Positions 20,869 through 32,200 of a DNA stretch of 64,000 bases are shown in pieces. The stretch comes from Trichomonas vaginalis G3 (Eukaryota > Parabasalia > Trichomonadida > Trichomonadidae): the NCBI RefSeq assembly GCF_026262505.1, contig NC_067204.1, positions 1,645,797-1,709,796 of the forward strand, given 5' to 3'. The notes under the pieces were generated by a model. The model saw only the letters and a list, made by a program, of their open reading frames with translations. It searched no databases and was not told the origin of the DNA. The translations under genes were made by a program, and so were the position numbers. Position 1 is the stretch's first letter. Every line of letters begins with the position of its first letter.

Positions 20869-21288
20869 TCACTCTTCTTCTTGGTATTCGTGTGGAAGTT
20901 GTTTCTTGACATTTTCAATGAACTGTACATTCTCTTTTGTCTCAACTTCTTTCACTGGTGGGTCAGGGTTCTTTGACTCGGTTTGCTTTTCAATGAAATT
21001 CACGAACTTTGCAATAAGCTCTTGGTTCGTTATTGAAAGTACATCTGGCTTCTTTTCTTCTTGTTCTTTTGGTGGCTCAGTTTGTACAGAAGGTTTTATA
21101 TGGGCTTCGTGGACTTCATCCTTGCCATGCACCTTAATGTTGTCGCTCTCTGTATTCGCTAATGGAACCTTTCTTTTTCTTACATATATTTTACCATCTT
21201 TACTCTGACTTACATAATAGAAAGGATGTTGTATTCCTCTGGCGTCATTTAATATAATAGACTCTCGTTCTGATTTTGACAAGCTCAT
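20869..21288 (-). CDS. Hypothetical acidic Maverick protein, 139 aa
   Basis: ATG 21288 (MSLSKSERESIILNDARGIQ) to a stop at 20869. An N-terminal segment, GIQHPFYYVSQSKDGKIYVR, is followed by a charged, disordered region (PPKEQEEKKPDVLS) and ends EYQEEE. In the middle, KVHGKDEVHEAHIKP is encoded by a degenerate twin hairpin (21111-21131) related to the one inside PolB at 26225-26250, inserted without breaking the frame. Function unknown. It is divergent from the gene at 21334. Confidence 0.6.
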   Translation of the reverse strand: MSLSKSERESIILNDARGIQHPFYYVSQSKDGKIYVRKRKVPLANTESDNIKVHGKDEVHEAHIKPSVQTEPPKEQEEKKPDVLSITNQELIAKFVNFIEKQTESKNPDPPVKEVETKENVQFIENVKKQLPHEYQEEE

Positions 21289-21333
21289 TTTACATCGGTT
21301 AAAGTTTTAATTTAGTTTTTTATCTACAGTCAA

Positions 21334-21606
21334 ATGACTCAGTCAAATCCTACGGACAAGACCCAAGGGGTCATAGATGTTGAAGCATTGAAGAAAGAAA
21401 TTCGTGAACAAATTTTATCCGAACTGAAGGAACAAAAACCAGAACAAAAGCCAGAGAGACCAAAGAGAAAACTTAGTGAAAAACAACTAGCTGCATTAGC
21501 TGCTGGAAGACAGAAGAACCCACGTTTGCTGGCGAAAAAAGCTAGAGAAGAAGCAAAAGCAAAGGAAGAACAAAAAGCAAAGGAAGCTGAAGCAAAGAAA
21601 GAGTAA
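21334..21606 (+). CDS. Small charged coiled-coil protein, 90 aa
   Basis: ATG 21334. Helical and highly charged: a heptad-like KKEIREQILSELKEQ, a basic patch (KPERPKRKLSEKQLAALAAG), then Lys/Ala/Glu-rich helix to the end. AALAAGRQKNPRLLAKKA resembles small DNA-binding or core proteins of DNA viruses, but that is only a compositional inference. It is 26 bp upstream of, and probably co-transcribed with, the capsid-like gene at 21633. Confidence 0.6.
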   Translation: MTQSNPTDKTQGVIDVEALKKEIREQILSELKEQKPEQKPERPKRKLSEKQLAALAAGRQKNPRLLAKKAREEAKAKEEQKAKEAEAKKE

Positions 21607-21632
21607 ATGGTTTATTTTTATATCCAAACTAA

Positions 21633-22489
21633 ATGTATAGACAAATACCTTTATCTGTTGCGTTCAGTAGTGAAAACCCTGACGTCAAAATAAAGGGGAA
21701 CAGAGTAACGTTTAAGTTTCCAACAGACTGGATTGTGAACATAAATGAAGAGAAGTACATTGGCATAACATCTATGTATATAACACGTGCTTTCAGAAAG
21801 GTTGACTTTATACTTCAAGTCGAGATAGAAAATGACGAACAGTCTTTAAGCGCCCAAAACATTCACATATACAAATACTTTAAAGACGATACAACATTGT
21901 TGCAATGTATGATTTCATTTAATGAGATGTTCGAGAAAAAGTTCAATATTGAAGTACAAACTTTACAGCCTTTACGTGAGTTTCTTGCACAACTGAAAGA
22001 AGAAGGTAGTCAGCCACAACTTATAGACTTTCATTATGAATTTAATGAAAATGAAGATGGAACTCATGACTGTCAGTTTGTTATATATTCACCATTCAAT
22101 GAAGTCGCTAAAAAGAAAGAAAATCCATTACGTATAAGGTTTCAAATCTCTGAACCCAATGAAGATTCAAGAATGTTTTCAATTATGATGCAATACTTCC
22201 GAGGAAAAATGAATTTTCAAAGATTGTAACACCTGGCATTTGGGATAGAAAGCAAGCTATATTATATTCAAACTTAAGTAAGGGAGTTGAAAATGAGTTC
22301 ATTGGTCATACAAGAACTTCACCACTGTCAAATCCTAAGTATTACAAGCTTACTGGCTTCAATCGTGAGTTTTGGATAGACATGTTCTCCACTCATGACC
22401 ATAAGTGCCCAGTGTTCTTACCTCCAGATGGGAAAGATTGTTTATACATTGAAGCACAATTGTTAAACTCTACAATAGCTGTATTGTAA
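21633..22489 (+). CDS. Capsid-like (minor structural) protein, ~285 aa, one frameshift
   Basis: ATG 21633 (MYRQIPLSVAFSSENPDVKI). It reads to 22229 in one frame, then continues after a one-base shift near 22205 with TPGIWDRKQAILYSNLSKG, ending at TAA 22487-22489. The second half matches the gene at 35357-36223: both have GIWxR, an N-P-K/H-Y-Y motif region and LPPDGKDCLYIE versus LPKDGKDGLIIE. Beta-rich composition and repetition alongside other virion genes suggest a second minor capsid or vertex protein. The family is not certain. Confidence 0.6.
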
Positions 22490-22496
22490 ATGACCA

Positions 22497-22535
22497 CATA
22501 GGCTTCGCCCATGCCGCTAGCGGCTTATTTTTATC
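22497..22535. terminator. GC-rich twin hairpin between convergent genes
   Basis: Two adjacent GC stems, GGC-ttc-GCC (22501-22509) and GCCGC-TA-GCGGC (22513-22524), are followed by TTATTTTTAT. They lie in the 80-bp gap between two convergent stops (22489 and 22571). The location suits a transcript 3'-end signal for one or both genes. Confidence 0.5.
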
Positions 22536-22570
22536 ACAAATGACCTCATTGCTGACAAAAATAAATGACC

Positions 22571-25500
22571 TCAGAACTTCAACTTACGAATAAAGCTTGT
22601 TTTAGTCGTTATTGAAAAGTTGAACTTTTCAGCAAAGCAAGGTTGACATGACTTACATAAGTCGAATGCAATCTCTTGACCATCATAAAGTGCTTTGTAA
22701 AGTTTCATTAAACTGAACTCAGAGTCTTTGTCATATGTTCCAACAGGTATGTGAATGTTCTTATCTTCATTGTAATAGCATTGTATAGCTTCAGGAAACA
22801 TTTCATTAGCGGTTAAAGCAATAACATCTTGCTTCACGCCTTTCATTCTGCAGTGAAATGCAACTTCATTTAAATCATTCGTGAGTAAGTCTATGTAGGT
22901 CTTCTTTCCACAGAAAATACTTTTATAAGCTAAACTTTGTTTTCCAGGTGTTATTTCTGCAAAGTCGCTATGAAATTGACCAAGGTTCTTTCCTATAAGT
23001 TCTCTACCGTATCTCTTCTTAAACTCTGCTGCAAGCTTTGGGATGTCTTCATTATATAAGTGCATACTGTCGGTATCCTGGTAAAATATTTGAAGACCCA
23101 TGTCCTCTGCAGTACAGAATACTTCATTCATAATACGTTTTGACATAGACAGAATATTAACACCAAGTGGACAGAAGTTAAAGTGTCTGCAAATGCTTTT
23201 CGTTAGCTTGAAAATAGTTTTATCTGAACCATCCAAACCTTCGAACTTCACTATATGGTTGTAATTTCTTATAGCATATCTTATAGCATCTTTGTCATCT
23301 ACTATGGTTATTTTTGACTCAATAGGAGATAGAATAGTTTTGCCATAAATGCTGTTCAGAATGAGTTTTATAATTTCTTGTAAGGGGTTTTCTTTTTCTT
23401 ATACTTTAACCTTAACTCAAACAACTTCTTTACTTCATCTCTTATTCTCATATCTCTGTTTCCATCGTAATAGTATCCTTGCAACACTTCACATTTGACA
23501 CCTTGATATTTTATGAGGTCTTGTAATGTTATATGGTCAACATACATGAGACAGCAAGTGTTTGAACTTCTTGGAACGTTAAGTTCTGGATTTAGTTCAG
23601 GGTCGCAAACTATTAAATGAAAGTGTCTGGGTATACCAATCTCTGTTATCTTAATGAGAACAAAGAAGCCAGACATAAACTTTTCACCAATGGGTTCCTT
23701 TTGGTCATCATCGAATAAATGTCTCATGAGATACTCTGTGTTTAACATTTCTTCCTTCAATACTTTTGGAATACCTTCTAAAGTATAAAGTCTTGCTATA
23801 GCTGAAGGATATAATGAAACAGTGTCGAAGTCAGCAATGAGTTTCTTTTTGCTCTTTTGTTTCATGTTATCTGACAACATACATCTTCCACCTTGAATGC
23901 ATCTCGAAATAAATTCTCTTGGTTTATTTGAGAGGTCATAAAGATTTCCATTCGGGAAGTATACTCTGTTCTCAAACAATTTGTTAGCAATTGAACAAAT
24001 ACTAACGTAGTCATAAACGTTTAAATCAAACTCTTTCAATAAGTCATTGCGGAACTTTACAAAACCTTCTCTTAAAATTCTTACATCTTGTTTGCAGTAA
24101 AACGTGCTATATTTTTCTAAGTCGAAGTGGTTCTCATCTATTCTGCAACCTTTGATGGAATCTATGTTTTTCATAAATGTATCTGCATCCCGGATAAACT
24201 TACATGCTTCAGAAATGACACCAGTTCTGTTGTCATTTGCTAACAAAACACTGCTGTAGTAGTTATATGGAAATACTTCTTTCGGTCCTGTTTGTAAGTT
24301 AAACATAGCAGGAAATAGTTTAAGCTTCTTATTTATAACACTGTAAGAGTCTTTTATAATAATTGCCCGTCCTTTATATAAACCAGTTATTTGCATTGTT
24401 CGTGAACCTTTAATGATGGGAGTTCCTTTCACTTCTGTCATGTGTCTTAAGATGAAGTTTATGTCATAACTGAGGTGTGAAAATATATTAAACTCTTGTC
24501 AGGGAGTCTTTCCAAAAATTCTGTTGCACAGTTTTGACCCCAAATGCTTTCACTCACTGAACCATCTTCACTGTCATAACAGATGTTAAAAGCTTTATGA
24601 AAGCCATCCGTACTACACTCAAAGTCAGCAAAGAAAACGTGCTCAGGAATGAATTTACATTTAGCTTTATTTACTTCTTTTGACTCTGCTTTCTTCTTCA
24701 GTTGTACACAATACTTTGGAGCATATGTCAAATCTTTAAATGGTGCAAGGTTCTGTTTATATAAGTCAGTAGTATATGTGAAAAGTTCTCCATAAGAAAT
24801 AGGTTCGAAATATTTGCACTCCCACAATGTTTTCATAACATCCCATAACGGTGTTGTTCTATCATAACGAACTACATATTTATCTTCTCTCTTTGTATAA
24901 ATCTTCATCTGTTTCTCAATGTTCATTCCACCACAAGCTTTGAGAATTTCTTTATAGTTTCGAATGAAGTATGTTGTCATTGGAAGTCTTTCATTTAGCA
25001 TGTAGTGGTCTTCAACAAGAAGTAAGTCAATAGTTCTAACAGTTTCGCATTCTTTTGGTATATATCTCTTTATTTCATTATGTCTTGAGTCATTGAAATA
25101 ACCAATGGTAACATTAAATGCTATACCTGTTGCGTCAGAAATTTCTTGTACTTTACTTTGAGGAAAGTCTCTAACACGAATGACTTCTCTCATGTGGTCA
25201 ATAGTTTCTTCATTTACTCCAGCCTGAATGCAAGCATAAACGAAACAATTGTCCTCTGTCATAAGTATTGCAGTTCTTTTGTTCAGTTCATTGAAGATTT
25301 GGTAGCGTTCAAGATTTATAGGTAATGTGCAAAGATACTTCCATAACTGACCGCTTCTCTTCTTATAAAACTTCTTTTCACCATTATCTTTCCAAAAGCT
25401 TTCTATAAGTGCTGGGTTTCCTGTTTGCTTAAGAGCTTCCAAAATGGCTTTCTGGTCATTTGTCAGTGTGCTTTCATCTCTATATGGTCTCTTTTTTGGT

Positions 25501-26417
25501 TTGCCTTTCTTTACATCTGACATCGTTAAGCCTTCATATTCTGTTAAATCATACATCTTTATTTCAGTAAGATTCTTTATGTTTGTCAAGAAGAAGTCAT
25601 AGTGCATTTCAACAATACCTGCAGCATTTGCTTCTATCTCTGATATAAAGTTCTCCTTCAAGAGCTGATGTAGTAATGTTCCAATATTATTGAGGTTTAA
25701 CGTAGAACATTCATACTTTCCACCAAGTTTATAACATACCATCCATCTTTGTTGCGAGTTTATTTTAATTTTCTCTAAGAGTCTCATGAAAACCTTACCG
25801 AAATGTTTGTGTAAATATTCTCTGTTTGGTTCATCTAAAGCTTCGATGTTAAAGTCAATGAGTCTATTGCCTGACTTCACATTTCTCTTCCTATTCTCTT
25901 CATCTTTCTTTAACCATCTCTCACCTTCTTTTGGTTTGTCGTCAATGGAACGAATGACATCGTTAGCTTTGCGAACTTGTTCTATAGCACTTTTAAACAT
26001 CTCTCTTCTCTGTTGTTTCAGTGTGTCGTCTCTTCTTCTTGTTTCACCAACGTTTGCATTTGTTATGTCAAACATTTCTTGACGAACATCATGCGAAAGA
26101 GCTTTACGAGTATGACCAACGTTCGCATTTGTTATGTCAAACATTTCTCTTCTTACTTCATGAGGTACTGAACGTCTATGATATAAGTCAATAGCAATGT
26201 CATTTAAAGGAAATGCTCTTGCATGGACTTCGTCCTCGCCGCGTTGCGGCTTTATGAACTCATGAATTCTATCATAACTTATTGCACCATTGTAGTCTTT
26301 AATGAAGTCAGCGAGTGCTTTTTTGTTTGTCGCGTAATGTTTTGCAACATCTATATTAGCTTCTGTAAGAAGTTGTTTTATTTCCGAGTGTTCTAACTTA
26401 GACAACTTCCGATACAT
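22571..26417 (-). CDS. polB: Protein-primed family B DNA polymerase (two frameshifts)
   Basis: Start chosen at ATG 26417 (MYRKLSKLEHSEIKQLLTEA), just after a TATTTTTTATTT promoter tract; the frame extends 22 codons upstream. Order: long N-terminal region of about 550 residues (TP-like and HNH-type parts of Polinton PolB lie here, not individually recognised), Exo I (FADFECSTDG), Exo II (split by a one-base loss near 24472), motif A (DTVSLYPSAIARLY), motif B (ILNSIYGKT, in the stretch crossing a shift near 23375) and motif C (YQDTDSMHLY). Total about 1,280 aa, normal for Polinton PolB. It replicates linear DNA from a protein primer. A twin hairpin at 26225-26250 is embedded in frame (PQRGEDEVHARA). 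If the two shifts are real the enzyme is dead; single-base slips in low-coverage sequence are as likely. Confidence 0.92.
26225..26250. repeat. Twin GC hairpin inside the polB coding region
   Basis: GGAC-ttc-GTCC (26225-26235) and GCCGC-gtt-GCGGC (26238-26250) sit side by side with trinucleotide loops, as in the intergenic copies. Here they add about nine codons to PolB without shifting the frame, much like Rickettsia palindromic elements. Confidence 0.65.
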
Positions 26418-26505
26418 CTTTAGTAGGAAATAAAAAATATTTTTTTGAAAAATTAGATTACATTTTTTTAAGTTATTTTTCAAAATAATTTAATATTTTA
26501 TTTTA

Positions 26506-26978
26506 ATGAAACACATGCAAGATTGCAAGTTCTTTTCATACAATGCTCTCGCTACTGCCATCAAGAATGAGTTCAATGGTGCTTCAAACGTCAATGTTAT
26601 CTTTAACAAGAAGTTTGTGAAAGAATCTAAGTTCGGTCAGTATGTCAGACCATTAGCTATTGTCATTGACCGCAAACGTTATACTTCACAAGAGTTAGCA
26701 GTAGTTTTGAAACAAAAGGGTTTCTTCGTGAATGTCAAAGATACTCATTATACTGTTATAAAGAACTCCAACATTGACTTCTTCAGTATTGCTTTAAATC
26801 TTTCCGAACAGAAAGAATATAAGAAGGGTGAAATAAATGTGAAATATTTCCTTCATCTCTGAAGACAATAACGAACAAAGATGTTATACAAAAGTTCTTA
26901 CCAAAGGTTGAAGAAGCTTCTATTGACATTGACGAAGGAAGTGAAATGGTTGAAGAAATTGACCCTGAAGCTATTTAA
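26506..26978 (+). CDS. Hypothetical Maverick protein, ~157 aa, one frameshift
   Basis: ATG 26506 (MKHMQDCKFFSYNALATAIK), divergent from polB with an AT-tract promoter region of about 88 bp. It has alpha/beta character with IVIDRKRYTSQELAVVLKQK. The frame shifts near 26840 and continues to an acidic tail (EEIDPEAI), TAA 26976-26978. Convergent with KilA-N B. No domain recognised. Confidence 0.55.
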
Positions 26979-26984
26979 CCAAAA

Positions 26985-27032
26985 ATATATTTTTGGTGAA
27001 GAGGTGAGATTTCACCTGTTTTTTCACCTCAT
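26985..27032. terminator. AGATCT-type palindrome at convergent 3' ends
   Basis: After TAA 26978: AAAAATATATTTTTGGTGAAG, then AGGTGAGATTTCACCT (one mismatch from the perfect palindrome), then TTTTTTCACCTC. It is the same module as at 38.9-43.4 kb, located between two convergent genes. Confidence 0.6.
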
Positions 27033-27082
27033 TCTCTCTTCGTTAATGTTGTCGTGACTTCTTCGTTAATGTTGTCGTGACT

Positions 27083-27943
27083 TCATTCTTCCTCTTTGAA
27101 GTTATCGAAATATTCTGTTATTTTTTCCTTCAGTAATGGTAAGTCTTCTTTGAAGGTAAGTATTGTGCAACCTTTGATGTCATAGTGTGTTTGAGGAAGA
27201 GTATTTTTGACAATTTCTTTTATTTGCTCATTCGGTGTCATTGAAATCGGTAAGTTTTCACGATAGAACCAGTTTCTGTCAGATTTATATATTTTAGCAA
27301 GGTCGTAAAAGCTTTTGTTGTTTCTTCTGACTAAATGCAACATAACCATATCTTTATCTTCTTCATTCTCCAACTCTTCAGTATAAATCATATACTTATA
27401 GTTCTTTTCCTTTCCTTTTGGTACTGAACGCGGTATTCTTTTCTGTATGCTTTTGTCTTTGGATTCAATGACTTCATCTTTTGCTTGAAGTTTCTTTTCC
27501 ATCTCTCCACGTTCTTGTCTGTGAAGTTCGTCAAGAAGTTTGTAAATATTCCAAGCATAACGTGGTGAAGCCCACATTGCAACTGCATTTACTAAAAGTC
27601 TATGAACATAATATCCTCTCAAACCGTTTGGCAATTTTTCACGGTTTTCATAGAGTTTTGGCGACTGGGATTTTTTACCTACTCGCTGTTCTTCACTGTT
27701 TTCAGAAAAAAGTACGTCTCGCTGTGCTTCACTTAATAGTTCTATGGTGCTTTGGTTCCTAAACCAGTCTTTAGGAAGCTTAGTATCTGGAGCAAAACAA
27801 GCCGTCAAAATACTTTGCATTTGGTACATGTCGTCTTTGACAGAACGAATGAGTCTCAATTGTTTGTTATACTGTATGTATTCGTATTCTTCATTTATGA
27901 CTTCATGAACGATAGCAGTTGTTGTGTTCTCTAATGTTGACAT
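27083..27943 (-). CDS. KilA-N protein B, 286 aa (intact)
   Basis: ATG 27943. Residues 1-52 (from MSTLENTTTAIVHEVINEEY) are nearly identical to proteins A and C. Residues about 53-115 are variable (QRDVLFSENSEEQRVGKKSQ) and lead into the KilA-N core GLRGYYVHRLLVNAVAMWAS at about 108-127. A helical linker KKLQAKDEVIESKDKSIQKR and a constant C-terminal domain (RIPRSVPKGKEKNYKYMIYT to FDNFKEEE) follow. KilA-N binds DNA. Likely a regulator of element or host genes. It has its own conserved promoter and is followed by an AGATCT palindrome at its 3' side. Confidence 0.8.
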   Translation of the reverse strand: MSTLENTTTAIVHEVINEEYEYIQYNKQLRLIRSVKDDMYQMQSILTACFAPDTKLPKDWFRNQSTIELLSEAQRDVLFSENSEEQRVGKKSQSPKLYENREKLPNGLRGYYVHRLLVNAVAMWASPRYAWNIYKLLDELHRQERGEMEKKLQAKDEVIESKDKSIQKRIPRSVPKGKEKNYKYMIYTEELENEEDKDMVMLHLVRRNNKSFYDLAKIYKSDRNWFYRENLPISMTPNEQIKEIVKNTLPQTHYDIKGCTILTFKEDLPLLKEKITEYFDNFKEEE

Positions 27944-28012
27944 ATCTGTCTTTACATACAGGATAAAAAAATAAATAAAAAAAAAACTAACTTTATTTTT
28001 TCTATCTTAAGG
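27944..28012 (-). promoter_or_regulatory. Conserved KilA-N promoter block (copy B)
   Basis: Read on the minus strand: TAAGATAGAAAAAATAAAG, TTAGTTTTTT, A/T tract, ATCCTGTATGTAAAGACAG, then ATG 27943. Nearly the same as the block upstream of 43618, including the CTTAAGATAG lead-in. Confidence 0.7.
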
Positions 28013-28031
28013 AAATTCACGAAAATTCAAG

Positions 28032-28100
28032 AGGTGAAAAAAAGGTGAGAAAACAGGTGAAATCTCACCTCTTCACCTATAATATATTTTTGTCTGATTT
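28032..28100. terminator. AGATCT-type palindrome 3' of the integrase gene
   Basis: Minus-strand reading: after the integrase stop at 28118, TATAGGTGAAG, AGGTGAGATTTCACCT (mismatched palindrome), TTTTCTCACC and TTTTTTTCACCTC. It is the integrase-side counterpart of the module at 26985. Confidence 0.6.
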
Positions 28101-28117
28101 ACATCCAACGAAAAAGT

Positions 28118-29203
28118 TTAGAAGAATTTTCTTATTCTTTCTGGCATGTTTTTATCTTTCCAGTACTCCCGCTCTAATGGTCCCAGATGAGTTGGTTTAG
28201 ATTCTCTCAAGTTCTTAGATGGTATAACATCTTCAACGCCTCCTTCATATCTTACTTTATAAGTGTCATCGTTTATGTTGTAGTCAAGTATTTCAATAAC
28301 CACTCCTCGCTTTGCTTCGTCAATGGTTTCAGCAAGTTTGCCATTACTACTTTCGACTAATTTATGACGAGGGTAAAATGCTATGGAGTCGTCAGCAGCT
28401 TTTATAAGATATCCATTACCTTGCGTAGAGTCTACGATATAATAATTTCGACTTAACCTTAAACGTTTCTTTGTCAACGGTTTGTCGTCAAGAACTACAC
28501 GAACTTTTGTTCCAGGAATGAGAGTAAATTGTGTTGAATTTCTGATATTTTGTGTTTGACTTCGTTTCTTTTGTATATACTTTTCTTCTTGTTGTTGTGT
28601 CATTGAATTTGGTGTATGGCCTGTTGTAGAATGTGTTGAGGAATTGTAAACTTCGATGAAATGTTTCATTGTTTCTTCGGTAAAGTCTCGCTCTTGATTT
28701 AAATCTCTGAGAGTCCTTATGAAGCGGTTAATGATACCGAGTATGTTATGGTTATGGTCTTCAGTAGTGTAGTGAGTTATGTTATGCTTAATGAGAAATT
28801 CTGTGATTTCGTTGCTGAGGTATGCACCGTCTTGGTCTGATGTTAAAATACTTGGGCTATGTTCTGCTACAAACTTTTGTAAAACTCTTAACACTTCATG
28901 AGTTCCTTTATTTCTCATTATATACGCAAAAGCTTTGCGAGTGTTAACATTAATGAAGATGAGGAATGGTTTATGTCCTCCTTTTCTGCTTTGAATGAGA
29001 GTGTCAAATTGGTATGCGTCAGGAGTGTTGGAGTAAATTGGTAAAAAGTAGTCGTAAGGATTTATTTTTGTTTGATGTACAACATTTTTGTCAAAGAACC
29101 TTTTCACTTCAGCTCTGTTAGTAAATCCCGAACTCTTTGCAGCTTCATTGAATTTCTTAAAAGACCTCCATGGATGTTGTTCGAATACTTCTTTCAAGCT
29201 CAT
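28118..29203 (-). CDS. int: Maverick retroviral-type integrase, 361 aa, altered third catalytic residue
   Basis: ATG 29203. The RNase H-like core has D67 (AYQFDTLIQS) and D123 (LTSDQDGAYLSNE). Exactly 35 residues later, where the catalytic Glu is expected, residue 159 is Asn (ILGIINRFIRTLRDL). The C-terminal region (about 275-330, IEILDYNINDDTYKVRYEGG) looks like the chromo-like fold of Maverick c-integrases. Integrases insert element DNA with 6-bp duplications in this family. The codon is AAC, one transition from GAC (Asp), so loss of activity by a single change is possible. The frame is otherwise intact. Confidence 0.88.
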   Translation of the reverse strand: MSLKEVFEQHPWRSFKKFNEAAKSSGFTNRAEVKRFFDKNVVHQTKINPYDYFLPIYSNTPDAYQFDTLIQSRKGGHKPFLIFINVNTRKAFAYIMRNKGTHEVLRVLQKFVAEHSPSILTSDQDGAYLSNEITEFLIKHNITHYTTEDHNHNILGIINRFIRTLRDLNQERDFTEETMKHFIEVYNSSTHSTTGHTPNSMTQQQEEKYIQKKRSQTQNIRNSTQFTLIPGTKVRVVLDDKPLTKKRLRLSRNYYIVDSTQGNGYLIKAADDSIAFYPRHKLVESSNGKLAETIDEAKRGVVIEILDYNINDDTYKVRYEGGVEDVIPSKNLRESKPTHLGPLEREYWKDKNMPERIRKFF

Positions 29204-29222
29204 TTATGTAAAGTTAAAGATT

Positions 29223-32200
29223 TTAACCAACTCGTATCCAAGCGTGCATTGTTATATAAGGAGGCATATAATCTTTTCCATTACCTGCTGGGTCTGTAAT
29301 ACCAGCTACAACATGTGTATGATTTCCTGCAGTTCCACAGAAAATACCTGTGCTAACATCTTTGGGGTCATCTGAGATATCATATCTATTCATTCCCTGT
29401 CTATTCGAACCCGCTGCAAGATTTATATAACCTCTTTTTGTTATTGAATGTGAATGGTTTCCTTCCACAGATGTTCTTCCACTGAACCTATGCATATGTG
29501 AAGGAAGGTTTTCAATACCTATTTTCTTTGAACCTCCCATCTTCATTGACTGCGTATTAGTGTAGAATGGAAAACTGTCAACTATTTCATACCATCTACC
29601 ACCAAATAAAGTGTTTGGATTTATTGGATTCATAGACGTATAAACAGCTCCTATAGGATATATTAAATCATATATGCTCATAACTCTATAAACATATTCT
29701 AAAGAACTTATGTCATTAAATACCATTTGGAATGTATCTCCCGGATGAAATGTTGCATTTGTTCCACTTTTATAATGTAATGTTAGTTCAATAGAATTAT
29801 CCAAGAAAAATTCAAAAGTATCTGGTTGAAGACCTCTAACAAATTCAAATGGAGTTGCTGGTTCACCATTTATAATTTCTGTTGTAAATGTCATTGTATC
29901 TGGTTTCGAAAATTTCTTTGTTAGTTCTGTATCCACATAAGTTTTGTCGGCTTTACTGTCTAACATTGCTGGTAGTTCATATGCTTCAAAGTTTCTGGCA
30001 TGACCTTCGATATTCCTGCAACTCTTATCTAAATTGTTAAGAGTATCTTTTACGCTTGTACTCGGATTCTCTAAAGGTGCACTTGAACCCAAATCATAGT
30101 TCAATATTATGTCGTCTGCTCTAACAGTAGTGAAGGATTTATGTGTATGATTTTTGTCGGCTTTACTGTCTAAAGAAGTTTGAAGTTCATTTATATCGGA
30201 GATATTGTGTTTATGAGATTTCAAAACTTTGTTCGTTGCGTCAAGTTCTGTTTTGTCAGCTTTACTTTTAATAGCATCTTCAAAAGTTATTTTTGACTTA
30301 ACTCTCAAAGTAAATCTTGGTTCAACTAATACACCGTTAACAAAGAAGTATGAAGCATAAATTTCAGCGTTATAACCAAATGATTGTGGTGCTATACCTG
30401 TGTCATACTGTACAGTACAGTGTATGTCATAACCTTTAGCACGAATGAATTTATATCTTCTTTCATTAACATTTTTCGTATTCACTTTTTCACCCTGTGT
30501 TAAATATCCATGATAGTCCGTTATAATCTGTTCATCAGAACTTATATAATGAACATGGTTTTTGTCTGCTTTATTGTCTAAAGAAGTTTGAAGTTCATTT
30601 ATATCGGAGATATTGTGTTTATGAGATTTCAAAACTTTGTTCGTTGCGTCAAGTTCATTTTTGTCCGCTTTACTATTTAATGTAGCTTGAAGTTCATTTA
30701 TATCGGAGATATTGTGTTTATGTTCTTTATCTGCTTTTTCGGCTAATTTCTCTTCTATCTCATTTATTTCAAGTTCATGCCTACCACCACCTCCCGAAGA
30801 AGTATTTTTCTTCAGCTCTTGAAGAACGTCCACTTCGCCATCTTTGGTGTCAATAATGAGACTTTGAGTTAAAACCTTTCCTGTCTTAATGGATGTTTGT
30901 AAAACTTCTTCTTCACCGTGTTCGGGGTCATGGTCGTCGTCATATCTTGTGAAATCAGAGATGTTGTCATACATTAAGCATATCTGTCTCAAAAGTTCTG
31001 CTATTTGGAATTGGAACGAAAGATATACAGAACTTTCATCATCTCCTAAAGTCAAGTCTGCTTTCTTAAGTATTTCTTGAATGTATGCAATGAGAACAGA
31101 GTACCTTGGAAAATATTCGAACAATATTTCATTAGCTGTTGGTTTTGGTGGCTCCTCTGGAGTTTCTGTTGTTTCAGTTCCTTCTGTAGGTTCTTCTGGA
31201 GTTTCTGCATCTCTTGACTTCAATGCTCTTGCTCTCAAAGACCTAAATGTTAGAGCACCGGGTTTTACAAAGGACTTTATAAATGCTTTAATAGTTCCTG
31301 GTAAGTTATTGTTAGCATTAAGTAAGTTCCTTATGCTTCCATCATGTACGTCCATAGCACTATGTAAAAAATCTATACTTTTCTTGTAGTCAGCAATAGA
31401 CTGACTGTGATTTTTTAAAGATTTGTCAATACCTTTAAGCCAATCTTCATGCATGTCTGATACTGAGCCAAGAATATCATTTGCTTCCTTTAGTGTATTT
31501 TGTGCTTTTCGTAAAGTATCCAATCCCGTACGTGCATTGTTTGCTATACGTCTTACAGTATCTATTTGACTCCTTGTTTCTTGCATCCAACCAGATAAAG
31601 TTTTAATAGTATCCGAACCATTTGAAATGAAGTTCAAAGCATTTTTACGTCATCTAAAGCTTCTTCACCAAGTACAGCCCATATCTTTCCGATTTGGTAT
31701 TGAAGAACTCCATATGAAGCAGCTGTTAAACCAGTATTTATAAGGTCCCATATCCATGATTTAGCAGTTTTTCCATCCTTTCCATCCTTTCCATCCAAAC
31801 CGTTTTCGCCTTGAGGTCCTTGTATTCCTTGAGGTCCTTGTATTCCTTGAGGTCCTTGTATTCCTTGTGGTCCGGTGTCACCCTTCTCTCCTTTCAGTTC
31901 ATCTTTATGTTCGTTATAATATTCTAATGTCATAAGGTGTACATCATTACTGCTACCAGCAACTCCTAATATTTGTTTCTCATTCATGACTAAATTCTTT
32001 AGGCATTTAATGTTGTCGTCAAATCGAAAGCTCTTTAACAATTCAATGAGAACATTCAGTACTTTCACTAATGAGGCATCTACTGTAGAATTTATATATT
32101 GCACCGTTCCATCATTTATGATAGGAACTTTACTTATTGTAATGAATGGGTCATAAGTGTTAAAAGTATCGAAATCAATGACTTTTTTAGTTTTTCCATC

